64,000 nucleotides of DNA from Stenotrophomonas sp. SAM-B (GTDB lineage: Bacteria; Pseudomonadota; Gammaproteobacteria; Xanthomonadales; Xanthomonadaceae). This document shows positions 1-8,776 of the stretch, piece after piece (the stretch's first letter is position 1; each line of letters starts with the position of its first letter). The notes below the pieces were generated by a model. The model did not search any database, was not told the origin of the DNA, and saw nothing but the letters and a program-made list of their open reading frames with translations. The DNA is taken from positions 62,001-126,000 of the forward strand of contig NZ_JABBXB010000002.1 in assembly GCF_013387485.1 (NCBI RefSeq). The letters run 5' to 3'. A program made the translations under genes and the position numbers.

Positions 1-1287
1 AGCCTGGCCACTGACGTGACTCGCGCACTTGTTGAACGTTACGGCTTCGCTGCCCAAGCCAGCATCCACAGCCCTGGATCCAAAGGGGGACTTAACCATC
101 ACGTCCATATCCTCGCCACAACACGTCGCATCGGCCCCGATGGCCTCACAGACAAGACCCGCGAGCTGGACGGCGGGCCCACCGGTCGGGAGGAGGTTGA
201 GTGGGTGCGTGCCCTGGTCGCCTCGAGTGTGAATGCGCACCTCGAGGCGGCAGGCATTGACGCTCGAGTCGACCACCGAACTTTGAAGGTCCAAGCAGAA
301 GAGGCCTTGGCCCGAGGTGACTTTGCGGCAGCAGCGGTTCTCTCGCGCCAGCCCACCCGTCATTTGGGGAAGAGCGCCGCCGCCATGTTGCGGCGAGGCT
401 TGGAGTCTGGGCGGGGGGAGATCAACGAGCAAATTGCATTGGATAACCTCCATGGATTTGAACGGATCGCGAGAGAGTTCGACAAGGAGGCGTGGTTCCA
501 AGGCCAAGGGATTGCAGCCGAGGGGTATGGTGAGCAGCCTAGTGGCCCACGGAAGGGCAAGCGACTTCGATTCGATCTGGCAAACGGCGGCGGTGAGGTG
601 GAGCTGTCCCCAAGGATGCTGGCGAAGGCGAGGGACTATGGCTTGTTCGGCTCAGATCCGGCTGACCAGCCACCGTTGCCACAGCGCGTGACGAGCCAAG
701 AGCTTCTCCAGGGCATCGTCGAGACGTGGCGTGAGCTGGTCAGCGCCGGCGCCGAGGCGGCTCTGACGTGGACGCGGAGGGTGGTCGAGCACGCGGCAGC
801 AGGAGTGAGCGCCTTTGTGGACTCAAGCGCCGTGTGGACCAAGCTGCGTGAGGTGCTGCGCTCGATGAAGCAACTGAAGCACCGACTCTCCGCCTACAGC
901 CGGCGCCAGCAGGCAGAGCGACGCGCCATCCGGCTGGTGCACATGGCTGAGCAGTCTTGGGAGGAATTCAATACGAACCACCCCCGACCCGGCTGTCCAT
1001 GGCCTGAGCACGAGTGGAAGGCAAGAAGGACGCGGCGACTGGTTGCTCTGGAGAAGCGCTCGGCCGAACTGGAGAAGGCGCGCAATCTCACCACGCCGGA
1101 GGAGGCGGCGGCATGTGACGCAACGGTTCTCGAGAGCCAGATGAGATTGGAAGCTTGCAGCGAGGCCCTGGCCAGTGTTGGGTTGACCGAGGGTGAACCC
1201 AACTCGGCAGGAAACGTGAGGAATCTGCACGCCATTGATTCCCCCGTCAGTCCGCCCGGTTTGCGTCCTTCCCCACGCTTCCACTGA
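1..1287 (+). CDS. MobA/MobL-family (MOBQ) relaxase, C-terminal part, cut by window start
   Basis: The reading frame is open from the first base, so the gene starts upstream of the window; the GTG at 16 is only an internal codon. Soon after the edge it shows ALVERYG and then HHVHILATTR. This is the paired-histidine metal-binding motif of MobA/MobL relaxases, which nick DNA at oriT and start conjugative transfer. The catalytic tyrosine would lie upstream and is not visible. The remaining 300 or so residues are charged, helical and rich in Arg/Glu, as in the tails of these proteins. A hairpin terminator follows the stop. This marks the left part of the window as a mobilisable element. Confidence is good for the family; the full length is unknown. 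Confidence 0.85.
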   Translation, partial: SLATDVTRALVERYGFAAQASIHSPGSKGGLNHHVHILATTRRIGPDGLTDKTRELDGGPTGREEVEWVRALVASSVNAHLEAAGIDARVDHRTLKVQAEEALARGDFAAAAVLSRQPTRHLGKSAAAMLRRGLESGRGEINEQIALDNLHGFERIAREFDKEAWFQGQGIAAEGYGEQPSGPRKGKRLRFDLANGGGEVELSPRMLAKARDYGLFGSDPADQPPLPQRVTSQELLQGIVETWRELVSAGAEAALTWTRRVVEHAAAGVSAFVDSSAVWTKLREVLRSMKQLKHRLSAYSRRQQAERRAIRLVHMAEQSWEEFNTNHPRPGCPWPEHEWKARRTRRLVALEKRSAELEKARNLTTPEEAAACDATVLESQMRLEACSEALASVGLTEGEPNSAGNVRNLHAIDSPVSPPGLRPSPRFH

Positions 1288-1292
1288 AAGCC

Positions 1293-1318
1293 AAAGCGCC
1301 CCGAACAAGGGGCGCTTT
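1293..1318 (+). terminator. Rho-independent terminator after relaxase
   Basis: A perfect 10-bp stem (AAAGCGCCCC / GGGGCGCTTT) closes a GAACAA loop, 6 nt after the relaxase stop. The A-rich and T-rich stem ends mean it could also work for the convergent small gene on the other strand. Confidence 0.8.
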
Positions 1319-1339
1319 CGTTATGACCTGGCGTGGCAG

Positions 1340-1654
1340 TTAGTGACTGCGGGGTCCCGGTGCTGACCGGTTGGCCGGGTTGGGGGACGAGGCGCCCTGG
1401 GCGCTTCGCTTGGCGCGCCATTCGTCCAAAGATGGCACTACATCACGTCGGATAACTGCTTCCATTGTCTTAGGGCGAGGGGATGCGGAGGCGCGCGGCG
1501 GAGTTGAGCCGTGGAAGCGGCGCATCAACTCAGCCGAGACGTTAAGTGCTTCCTGGATGTCCTCCAGGCGTTCCGTCCATGGACGCGCGCGGTTCTGGCA
1601 GACAAGCGCGCTGACGATATGACTTGCGATTCGAAGTTGGGTCTCTTGGGGCAT
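1340..1654 (-). CDS. Small protein with possible MucR-like N-terminal segment
   Basis: 104 aa. The first 45 residues (RIASHIVSALVCQN onward) resemble the N-terminal helical segment of MucR/Ros regulators, but the zinc-finger DNA-binding half is absent and the C-terminus is basic and proline-rich. The start is supported by AGGA about 8 nt upstream of the ATG. An 8-bp inverted repeat lies directly upstream. The gene is convergent with the relaxase. A role in regulating transfer genes is an inference from position only; it may equally be an unrelated small protein. Confidence 0.45.
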   Translation of the reverse strand: MPQETQLRIASHIVSALVCQNRARPWTERLEDIQEALNVSAELMRRFHGSTPPRASASPRPKTMEAVIRRDVVPSLDEWRAKRSAQGASSPNPANRSAPGPRSH

Positions 1655-1666
1655 GCTGGCAGTTCC

Positions 1667-1691
1667 TAGATGAAGATGACCTATTCATCTA
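1667..1691. promoter_or_regulatory. Inverted repeat upstream of the small gene (possible operator)
   Basis: TAGATGAA and TTCATCTA form a perfect 8-bp inverted repeat separated by 9 bp, starting 13 bp upstream of the small minus-strand gene that ends at 1340. Spacing of one helical turn between half-sites suits a dimeric regulator. No protein is known to bind it. Confidence 0.4.
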
Positions 1692-1871
1692 AACGCGAAA
1701 CGCCAACTACACAACAGCATTTGGCGGGCGGTAGGTCACACTTGTGATTTTTAGGCGGAAGTATCTGTGCCAATCCTTGCCGAGCGTTGCGAGAAAACTC
1801 TCTCGGAAGGCTCGGATGCCCAATCTGAAGCTTGGCTGGGATGCACAGACGTCTTGTTTTATTGCGGAGTG

Positions 1872-2768
1872 CTAGCTGGGAAGCTGCCTAATCTCGGATA
1901 GCTTCTGTAGTTGCTGCAAATGGTCCGGTCGGCGTTTGGCTAGCCACCTGACAACTGCGGCATTGTTCAGAAGAGCTGTTCCGACATGCGTTTTAATGAT
2001 CTCAAGTTGGAGGCTCGCAGGGCCGAATCCGTCCTGAAGGGTCTCCGTGTCCGCTTGCAATGCCGCCAGTTCCTGCTCCAGCCGCTTCAGTGCTTCGCTG
2101 GGTGTGGCATCAGCGCTCCGTTGCGCAACCTCCGGTATCAACTGATCAGGGGAGCTGTTTCTCAAAAGGGCGACGGCCAACCTGGTGGAGTAGGTGTTTA
2201 GGTTGACCATGGTTTGCGCTACATCGATCTGGCGCAGCGGCTTCATCTGGCGCAGGACCTTGAATAAGCCGGACGTGGCGGGTTTCTCCGCTAATAGCAC
2301 GATGGCCTCGGGGCAGATCCCGTCCAGAAGCTTGAACTTTGCTCTTATGGTGTTGGCAGACAAGTCCAGCGCCTCGGCAAGCTGTGCAACCGATACGCCG
2401 CCTTCCGCGGCCTTCAAGATCATCTTGTGGGCTTGGATGACCGAAAGACCATTGACGCGCTTGTTGTAGGTATAGCCCTCGTCGTCTGTCGAAATCAGGC
2501 ACATTGCCTTGGTCTGCCCCAGGTCCTTGAGCGCCTCCAAACGCATTTGGCCGTCTAGGACAAGAAACCGGCCTGGATGGTCACGGTCCAGCGTCACGAT
2601 GATGGGTTCAACGATGCCGATGGTCTCGATCGACTTTAGGATCTGGCGATACTTCACGGAGGCCTTGGCGCCGGACGGCAATGAGACCGTGCCCGCCAAC
2701 AGAGCGATATCGACGTCGATGCAGTTCTTCTCAAAGGCTAGCCGCAGTCCAGCTCCTTTAATGCTCAT
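1872..2768 (-). CDS. ParB/RepB-like protein with RepB C-terminal region
   Basis: 298 aa. The N-terminal ParB/sulfiredoxin-like domain contains LDGQMRLEALKDLG, equivalent to the GERRxRA box of ParB proteins. A helix-turn-helix follows (VSVAQLAEALDLSANTIRAKFKLL), and the C-terminal half resembles the RepB plasmid-partition region. ParB proteins bind centromere-like sites and, in true ParB, bind and hydrolyse CTP. It is the last gene of a three-gene operon and overlaps the preceding ParB-like gene by 4 nt (ATGA). No ParA lies in the operon, so a role with the neighbouring recombinase is more likely than classical partition. Confidence 0.8.
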   Translation of the reverse strand: MSIKGAGLRLAFEKNCIDVDIALLAGTVSLPSGAKASVKYRQILKSIETIGIVEPIIVTLDRDHPGRFLVLDGQMRLEALKDLGQTKAMCLISTDDEGYTYNKRVNGLSVIQAHKMILKAAEGGVSVAQLAEALDLSANTIRAKFKLLDGICPEAIVLLAEKPATSGLFKVLRQMKPLRQIDVAQTMVNLNTYSTRLAVALLRNSSPDQLIPEVAQRSADATPSEALKRLEQELAALQADTETLQDGFGPASLQLEIIKTHVGTALLNNAAVVRWLAKRRPDHLQQLQKLSEIRQLPS

Positions 2769-3682
2769 CGACGTGGTCCCTTCGCCGGTAGAAGGTCCGC
2801 AAGTGGGCGGGGCACGGTCATCAGCTTCTGCGCCTGCAGAAGGGCAATGAACTCCTCATTTGCATAAAGCTCTTTGAACACTTGCCTGGCAACGAGCAAC
2901 GACTGCTGCACATACTCCGACTTCATCTGGATCCGTTGATGGGCCTCCACGTCGCGTTTGTACAGCTTGGCGAGCTCCTCTCGAGTCATGGGCTTCCGAG
3001 GGCCGCTCTTCACGAACCCGTTCTTGGATTGCTTACCGCTTCGGCTTCGATGTTCCAGAATTTGTCGGATACGAAACACCTGTTTGCCCCGGAGGTCCCC
3101 CCTCTCGTAGGCGTCCTGCAGAAGCTGCTGTGTCTCCGCGTCGCTTGCTCTGGCGATGCCCACCGCCAGGTGCAAAGGAATGTGGCCTGCTTCGGCGGCA
3201 GCCAGCAGTCGCTTCTCTCCCTTCTGGAGCAGCGTGGTCACGTTGTTAACCCATGACGGAGAGCACCCTAGCTTTTCCGCGACCTGCGAATCCGAGTAGC
3301 CGCGCTCCCGGAGGAGACGCACATGCTCAAGGGTCTCGGCAGCACGGGGCGTCCTTCGGGCGACGTTCTCCACGATGCTCATGATGTGCGCGGTACTTTC
3401 GTCCACCTCAATGACGAAAGCCGCGATTTGCCGATGACCTAGGAGTCGGCACGCTTCCATCCGCCCCTGTCCACAGACCAGGGCAAAGGGTTGGCCGGTT
3501 GCTCCGCCTGGTGTCTGGCGGACGGTGATGGGGCGCTTGAGCCCGACTTGCTCGATGCTCCGAACAATGGCCTTGTGGGCTCGCTCGTTGCGGGCGCGCG
3601 GGTTTGCGATGACGATATCGTCGATTTCCAACATCACTACTTCCGATGAAGTTGAGTGGTTGGAGGGCGGAGACTTCTTCAT
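2765..3682 (-). CDS. ParB N-terminal-domain protein
   Basis: 305 aa. ParB-type nuclease/CTPase fold with VCGQGRMEACRLLG in the first third, then a helix-turn-helix (YSDSQVAEKLGCSPSWVNNVTTLL) around residues 130-155, and a basic C-terminal tail. The start is supported by AAGGAG 5 nt before the ATG. It overlaps the recombinase gene upstream and the RepB-like gene downstream by 4 nt each, so the three are translationally coupled. It is a divergent paralogue of its neighbour; two ParB-like proteins in tandem suggest a heteromeric DNA-binding complex. That role is an inference. Confidence 0.8.
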   Translation of the reverse strand: MKKSPPSNHSTSSEVVMLEIDDIVIANPRARNERAHKAIVRSIEQVGLKRPITVRQTPGGATGQPFALVCGQGRMEACRLLGHRQIAAFVIEVDESTAHIMSIVENVARRTPRAAETLEHVRLLRERGYSDSQVAEKLGCSPSWVNNVTTLLQKGEKRLLAAAEAGHIPLHLAVGIARASDAETQQLLQDAYERGDLRGKQVFRIRQILEHRSRSGKQSKNGFVKSGPRKPMTREELAKLYKRDVEAHQRIQMKSEYVQQSLLVARQVFKELYANEEFIALLQAQKLMTVPRPLADLLPAKGPRR

Positions 3683-5238
3683 GCGCTCTCCTTCAGTGGC
3701 GCTCGGCCGGCCATGTGGTAGAAATTTTGGAGGTCATCGGTTCGATACAGATCCAGCCACAGCCCATTGTTGGCAAGGCGCGGCTCTTCGGACTGACTAA
3801 AGTCGAGGGACGGGAATACGTAATAGTCGTAGGGCACCCGGTTGTCGGGACCGAGCCTTGTGACCAAGGTCACGTCTGGCTGGAGCCCAGTGTCGAAGCG
3901 GATTCGCCAGCGCATGGCCCCGGCTGGGGTCGGCTTGCAGGGCGCGACGACCAGGGAGGCAGTGAACTCGCCGTTGACCAGCAACAGGCCGGTGTTGCCA
4001 TGCGGCTGGACATGCCCGCCCGCGTCTTGGATCTGCCGGCTCATGTGCCGAACGATGGTGGGGTGCATCTCCCGCAGGGCACGGTTGATCTCCAGGTAGG
4101 CGTAGTCACGGGCGGGGGTGTAGCCCACCAGCTTGTATGCCCTCAAAAGGCTGCCGAAGCGGGAGCGGAAGGCTGAGCTGGAGGGGAGAGCCTCTTCTTC
4201 GTCGATCATCAAGCCGGAAAGGGCACCGTGCTTGGAAAGCAGCTGCCGCAGCATGGACAGAAGCTGGTCATCGCCGTAGTGGTGGGAGCGCTCGGCAATG
4301 ATCTGCCTGACCTGAAGGAACTGTTGAAGCGGAACGATGGCTTCGAAGGCGTCAGCTTTTCGCACCCACTCCTCTGGGGGATTCTTAACGTGCTGGGCTT
4401 TCAGCTTGAAAGAGGTCCGGTTGTAGACGTTGTTGCCAATGTACTTTTCGTTGGTCAGGATCTGGTGGACCACCCCACGTGACCATGGACGGCCGGTTTC
4501 AGACGCGATGCTCTCTCGATTGAGGACCGCAGCGATGACCCGTTCGGGGCTGCCTTTGAGAAACAGGTCGTAGATGCGCTGAACAACGTGACGCTCATCA
4601 AGTGGCCCTGGGACGAGAACCACCCGGTCGGTCTGAATGCTCTTTTGCTGCCCACGGGTCACGAGCTCTTTCGGGTTGCGCTGTTCGTCCAGGAGCTGCC
4701 GCCGGAGGCCATAGCCGGCCGTCCCGCCCTGGCGGAAGCCGTGTTGGACGATATTGCAAGCCCCGCGGAACACCTTTACTGAGAGTTCCCGGCTGTATTC
4801 GGCCGCCATGCCTCGTTTGAGGCCGATCATGATGGCGGAAGGCAGGGACCCATCGTTTTGGAAGGGTTCTGCGCAGTAGACGATGGCTACACCCCGCCTT
4901 TTGCAGGCGTGGACGTAGCTGGCCGCCTCATCGGGATCGGGAAAGCGGCCCCACCGGCTGACGTCGTAGACAAGGATGACCTCGAAGTCCAGGCCGGGCC
5001 CTTGGACATCATCTAGAAGGGTGCGAAGCCCAGGCCGCCCTTTAAGGGTCAAGCCGCTCTTGCCGGCGTCCTCGTAGGTTCGGACGATCTCTATGCCGTG
5101 CGCCTTGGCGTAATCCGCGATGGCTGAGGCCTGGTTCTCCGTGGAGTAGCGCTGATGCTCGGTCGACATGCGCACGTATTGCGCTGCTCTGATGGGGGAG
5201 TCGCCGTGCGGTGCGTGCAGTCCGTGCGCTTGGCTCAC
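3679..5238 (-). CDS. Large serine recombinase
   Basis: 519 aa. The N-terminal resolvase domain has the nucleophile Ser25 in YVRMSTEHQ, then SRWGRF, and the IGLKRGMAAEYSRELS helix typical of large serine recombinases. A Recombinase domain and a long C-terminal region follow. Enzymes of this type cut and rejoin DNA at short att sites through a phosphoserine link. GTG start with GGAG 8 nt upstream. First gene of the operon with two ParB-like genes, read leftwards. It could mobilise this element or a smaller cassette; no att sites for it could be recognised. The product class is secure. Confidence 0.9.
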   Translation of the reverse strand: MSQAHGLHAPHGDSPIRAAQYVRMSTEHQRYSTENQASAIADYAKAHGIEIVRTYEDAGKSGLTLKGRPGLRTLLDDVQGPGLDFEVILVYDVSRWGRFPDPDEAASYVHACKRRGVAIVYCAEPFQNDGSLPSAIMIGLKRGMAAEYSRELSVKVFRGACNIVQHGFRQGGTAGYGLRRQLLDEQRNPKELVTRGQQKSIQTDRVVLVPGPLDERHVVQRIYDLFLKGSPERVIAAVLNRESIASETGRPWSRGVVHQILTNEKYIGNNVYNRTSFKLKAQHVKNPPEEWVRKADAFEAIVPLQQFLQVRQIIAERSHHYGDDQLLSMLRQLLSKHGALSGLMIDEEEALPSSSAFRSRFGSLLRAYKLVGYTPARDYAYLEINRALREMHPTIVRHMSRQIQDAGGHVQPHGNTGLLLVNGEFTASLVVAPCKPTPAGAMRWRIRFDTGLQPDVTLVTRLGPDNRVPYDYYVFPSLDFSQSEEPRLANNGLWLDLYRTDDLQNFYHMAGRAPLKESA

Positions 5239-5703
5239 CCATTACTCCAGCATCTGCTGACTGATCCACCGGACCCTAGATGTGCGCTTTGACAGTTTCG
5301 TTTCCACGGCATGAACGCTATGGCCGACGTCCAAGAAGCGGGATGCGTGTCACGGTTCCCCTTCCTTCAGGGCAGCCGGGTCCGTCCCTATCCGTTTTTT
5401 GTTGCCATTCCCGTTCCACAAGTTGACCGCTTTCGACCTGGGGGCGGGGCCAGCCAGCTGAGGGCTTGAGTTGCGCGTCAGGTGCAGTCCGAAGTGCTGG
5501 ATGCAGTCGAGCCGGGCCGCTATGATCGAGGAAACATTGAAAGGAAACCTGCCGAAGAGGCTTTCTGCAACGTAGAGAATCGGTTAGATCGGTGGTGATC
5601 CGATCCCACTCTCTCCGCCAATACCGAATAAGTGCTTGTTTTGAAACAGCATTTTTTGGGCTCTAGAACGACGGCTTGGGGCACAAATCGGGGCACAACT
5701 CGG
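5239..5703. other. Non-coding junction between recombinase operon and island
   Basis: This 465-bp stretch has no convincing gene. Its left half must hold the promoter of the leftward recombinase operon. Near 5601-5620 it contains a tRNA-Ser 3'-end-like sequence, followed by A/T-rich DNA and two GGGGCACAA-type repeats (about 5679-5699) just before the integrase remnant, an arrangement typical of attachment sites of tRNA-integrating islands. Confidence 0.6.
5601..5620 (+). repeat. tRNA-Ser 3'-end-like sequence, candidate left attachment site
   Basis: CGATCCCACTCTCTCCGCCA looks like the T-arm 3' half, acceptor strand, discriminator and CCA of a tRNA-Ser. The T-loop region before it is degenerate (one base short of the usual TTCGAATCC) and the rest of a tRNA is not present, so it is not a working gene. 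The last 17 nt match 15/17 with 27291-27307, in the same orientation. An integrase N-terminal remnant starts 83 nt downstream. Confidence 0.6.
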
Positions 5704-5931
5704 ATGCGATTACCAAGCTATCTCACTCGCTCTCCTACTGGTCGCTACCAGTTCCAAGACGTGAGGTTGGATCTGACGATTGAGGATCGTTTTGGCAACC
5801 CCGTGAAACCCCGCGAGTGGTTCTTGGTTCCGCTTCCTGTGATTGTCGAGGCGGTCAAGCGCATCCAAGACCGGAGCATCACCGACTACGTCTACGATCC
5901 TGCCCAAGCCATGCTGGTTCGCCGGAGCTGA
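5704..5931 (+). pseudogene. Chimeric remnant: tyrosine-integrase N-terminus joined to an unrelated C-terminal fragment
   Basis: 75 codons from the ATG at 5704. The start MRLPSYLTRSPTGRYQFQ is the usual beginning of phage/ICE tyrosine integrases, but no arm-binding or catalytic domain follows. After about residue 19 the sequence changes to RFGNPVKPREWFLVPLPV and YDPAQAMLV, which resembles the C-terminal end of GIY-YIG/T5orf172-type nucleases (match from memory, moderate). The likeliest explanation is a deletion that fused the first codons of an island integrase to the last codons of another gene. The stop is 2 nt before the GTG of the AbiJ-like gene, so translation may still couple to it. Confidence 0.55.
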
Positions 5932-5933
5932 TC

Positions 5934-7211
5934 GTGCTGACGAGCCCTCTCGATGACCAGGTGTTGGAGCGTTGCTTGGGCGCCGCTTATGTGCTGCTCC
6001 AAGAGAGCGGGCATACCGACGCGGCCGATCTTCTTCGCACCTCCACCGCATCGGTCCAGCACGATACCTCTGACAACTGGAACGGGGGCACGAGTTACTG
6101 GAACGTTCTGCTGGAAGTGCCGGCGCCGGAGTTTGCGCGTTTGCGGCCCAAGCTCAAGGACGTTTGCGAACAGATCACCGATGCATTGGCGGAAGCGATT
6201 CCCTCGAATGGCCACGACTTCTTCGCCGCCCGGTTGATTCCCATCGTGGGCCAAAACGAAGACTGGCGCTCCTCCTCTCCAGTTGTCATTCCCCGTGCCG
6301 TTCGCCGGAACATCTTCGATGGGCTCCGATTGGAGCAGGTGAACGTGTTCGGCGCGTTGGACGACACAGAGTTCCTGAGCCGCATCTACGAGCTTCGGCG
6401 GTTGCCATCTACTGATTCGCGCTACAAGGACGCGGCCGGGGACATCTACCAGCACCGGGTCAACAATTTCGACTGGGACGATTACTGGATCTTCGACGAC
6501 GACCGTTTCCCGTTGCTCGATGGTCCGGCAGATACCTTCCTGCGGTTCCTGGCGGAGATGGTCCACCCGGTGGTGAGGCCTGAACGCGAGGAGGCCGCCA
6601 CCATCGTTGAGCACCTCAACGACCAATTGCGGCAAGCGGATTGGCACTTGGTCGAAGTCGAGCGGATCGCAGGAAGGGCCCGGTATGAACCCCGCCCGTT
6701 GACCTCCAACGGTCACCGATCCTTTGAGAGGGGACGGTCTGCGGCCGATTCCTTGGACGCGGGCGCCATCGCCAAGCAGATACAGCGCATGGAATACGCG
6801 GTCGAGAAAGATCCCGAGCTGGCCATCGGCAGTGCCAAGGAGCTCGTGGAGTCGTGCTGCAAGACCATCCTGGGCAAGATGGGGGTGGAGATCGGCAAGA
6901 GCGATGACATGAACGACCTGGCCAAGAAACTGGCCAAGAGCTTGGACCTGGTGCCCGAAGGGATCGATGATCAAGCCAAGGGGGCCGAGTGCATCAAGCG
7001 CATCCTGAGCAACCTGAACCAAATCGCCGGTAACCTGGCCAACCTTCGCCGCCTCTACGGCACCGGCCATGGCAAGGATGGCAAGCACCGTGGGCTGCAG
7101 CCCCGGCATGCACGCTTGGCTGTGGCGTCTGCCGTGGCGTTCGTGGACTTCGTCACCGAGACCTACCGGGATCGGCAGGTCAAGGCGAAACCGACGTCCA
7201 CCGATCGCTGA
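5934..7211 (+). CDS. AbiJ-like abortive infection protein with Abi C-terminal domain
   Basis: 425 aa from GTG at 5934, chosen because GGAG lies 7 nt upstream and homology starts there; it begins 2 nt after the preceding stop. The N-terminal 250 residues have a YWNVLLEV / NIFDGLRL pattern like AbiJ N-terminal domains. The last 140 residues (GSAKELVESCCKTILGK ... RRLYGTGHGKDGK ... LAVASAVAFVDFV) match the abortive-infection C-terminal family. Such proteins stop phage spread by killing or arresting the infected cell; the trigger and target are unknown here. It is convergent with the next gene with no gap. Confidence 0.75.
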   Translation: MLTSPLDDQVLERCLGAAYVLLQESGHTDAADLLRTSTASVQHDTSDNWNGGTSYWNVLLEVPAPEFARLRPKLKDVCEQITDALAEAIPSNGHDFFAARLIPIVGQNEDWRSSSPVVIPRAVRRNIFDGLRLEQVNVFGALDDTEFLSRIYELRRLPSTDSRYKDAAGDIYQHRVNNFDWDDYWIFDDDRFPLLDGPADTFLRFLAEMVHPVVRPEREEAATIVEHLNDQLRQADWHLVEVERIAGRARYEPRPLTSNGHRSFERGRSAADSLDAGAIAKQIQRMEYAVEKDPELAIGSAKELVESCCKTILGKMGVEIGKSDDMNDLAKKLAKSLDLVPEGIDDQAKGAECIKRILSNLNQIAGNLANLRRLYGTGHGKDGKHRGLQPRHARLAVASAVAFVDFVTETYRDRQVKAKPTSTDR

Positions 7212-8630
7212 TCAACGCCTTTCAACGAGCACGGGGTCATCGCTCGTCTGTAGTAGGTGTGCCGGGAAAACCGACGGTTGCATGTCGTGCTCGAGCAACT
7301 CCGGCGTGCTGTTGGCAGGCAGGTGCTTGAACGCAATTACCCGGGTGCCCTGGGTTTTGACCAGAACGCGGGTGGGCTGGGTGGCATCGCTCAATAGCGC
7401 TTCCCCTTGAGCAATGATCGAGCGCTCTGCCCGGATATCTTGATCCAGTGAGTGAAGGGTTGAGCGGAGCTCTTTGGTGAGCTCCGTCCGGTGGGCGGCC
7501 AGCGTTGTTTTGAAGACCATCTTGGAGTCAACGCGCATGATCAGATCAGCGATGTTCTGCTCGAACAATGCCCGGAGTCCTTGGGGTGAAAGGGCCTGAT
7601 CGAAATCCTGCTGGACAGTGCGATACCGTTCCTGCTTCAGCAGCGCTTCCCCAGGAAGTGCGGTTAGCAGTGACCATGCTTGGAATCGGACGCGAGAGCA
7701 AACCAAGGCCTCTTGGAACAATGTTTCGATCTCGCTCATTTCCTCGCGAATTTTCTGGGGAAAGTCTGAGGCGCCAAACGCCTGGGTGTCCTGAAGGTCG
7801 GTCAAGGCTTGGATGCGTTCCCTTAGCAGTTGATGGATCTCGTGCTTCTTATCCATCATCTTTTGATACTGGTCTTCAAGGGTCTGCCGATTGTGAGGGG
7901 TGTGCTCACCCTGCAAGATGGGCACGGATACCTCCCTCAGCGTATCCATGGCACCCATCAAGACACCGCGGCGCTGAGCATCCAGCTTGCCCTCCACTCG
8001 GCCGATGGTGGTCAGGATACCGTCCAGTTTTTCACTGATATCGGCCAAATGCTTTTGGGCGACTACGACGGAAGCGACCTGCCAAATCGCGGCTGCGTTC
8101 ATGGCGTTGCTCAAACTCTCGGGCTTGGTCAACAACCCATGTTCCTTGATGCCACCGCTTCCGCCGTTGGTCATCGCTCGATAGGTCCCTTCGATGACAT
8201 TGCCCGCCGAATCTTTGGCGTTGAGTAGAGGACCGTTGATCGCTACCTCAAATACGTTCTCTGGGACGCCTTGGACGGCCAATGCACTCGTGGGAGCTGC
8301 TTGGAGAAGGGCGTTCAAGCGGCCCACCGCTTTGGGGGGCTTGCGGCTCTTGCCGGAGACTTTGTCAAACAAGGCCAGCGGTAGCTCCGTCACAGCGAGG
8401 GCTCTTTCACCCTGCTGGTTCTGGACGATTAACGACGTGGGTGCAGGTGAGGGCGAGGGCCCGGGAAGGCTCAGGCTGGGTTCGTGCAGTTTGGATTCGG
8501 GCGAGACTGCATCCCGTTGTCCTTTCAACTGCTCGTTCACCACAGGGTGGCGTCGGCTGGTGATGCCCCACACAACTATGCCGCCAAGCACGGCCGCGAC
8601 CGCCATTGCAGCGAAGGTTTGAATATCCAT
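7212..8630 (-). CDS. Membrane-anchored coiled-coil protein of unknown function
   Basis: About 472 aa. The start at 8630 is supported by AGGGG 6 nt upstream; an in-frame ATG six codons earlier lacks one. One N-terminal membrane helix (FAAMAVAAVLGGIVVWGI) is followed by a proline/serine-rich linker and a long, mostly helical body with heptad-like stretches (LADISEKLDGILTTIGRVEG, ELRSTLHSLDQDIRAERS). No enzyme motif is visible. Its stop abuts the AbiJ-like stop on the other strand. It could be a membrane partner of an island defence system, but I do not recognise the family. Confidence 0.6.
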   Translation of the reverse strand: MDIQTFAAMAVAAVLGGIVVWGITSRRHPVVNEQLKGQRDAVSPESKLHEPSLSLPGPSPSPAPTSLIVQNQQGERALAVTELPLALFDKVSGKSRKPPKAVGRLNALLQAAPTSALAVQGVPENVFEVAINGPLLNAKDSAGNVIEGTYRAMTNGGSGGIKEHGLLTKPESLSNAMNAAAIWQVASVVVAQKHLADISEKLDGILTTIGRVEGKLDAQRRGVLMGAMDTLREVSVPILQGEHTPHNRQTLEDQYQKMMDKKHEIHQLLRERIQALTDLQDTQAFGASDFPQKIREEMSEIETLFQEALVCSRVRFQAWSLLTALPGEALLKQERYRTVQQDFDQALSPQGLRALFEQNIADLIMRVDSKMVFKTTLAAHRTELTKELRSTLHSLDQDIRAERSIIAQGEALLSDATQPTRVLVKTQGTRVIAFKHLPANSTPELLEHDMQPSVFPAHLLQTSDDPVLVERR

Positions 8631-8776
8631 ATTTTCCCCTGTTGCCAATCTGCAAAATCTACCGCAAAGCTCGCATTAGCGCATCTTGATCAGCTGATCA
8701 TGCCGCGGCCGAACGCGTTGGCCTGGTCCGTTAGGTTCATGGGCGTTTGCGGCGCGGTTCCACATGCAGCGGGTTC

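Noticed and set aside
5581..5620. A complete tRNA-Ser gene at the left island boundary
   Set aside because: Only the acceptor and part of the T-arm can be aligned; the T-loop is off by one base and no anticodon arm is present upstream.
5892..7109. 405-codon open frame opposite the AbiJ-like gene
   Set aside because: The plus-strand frame has the Abi C-terminal signature and a ribosome site; the minus frame has neither.
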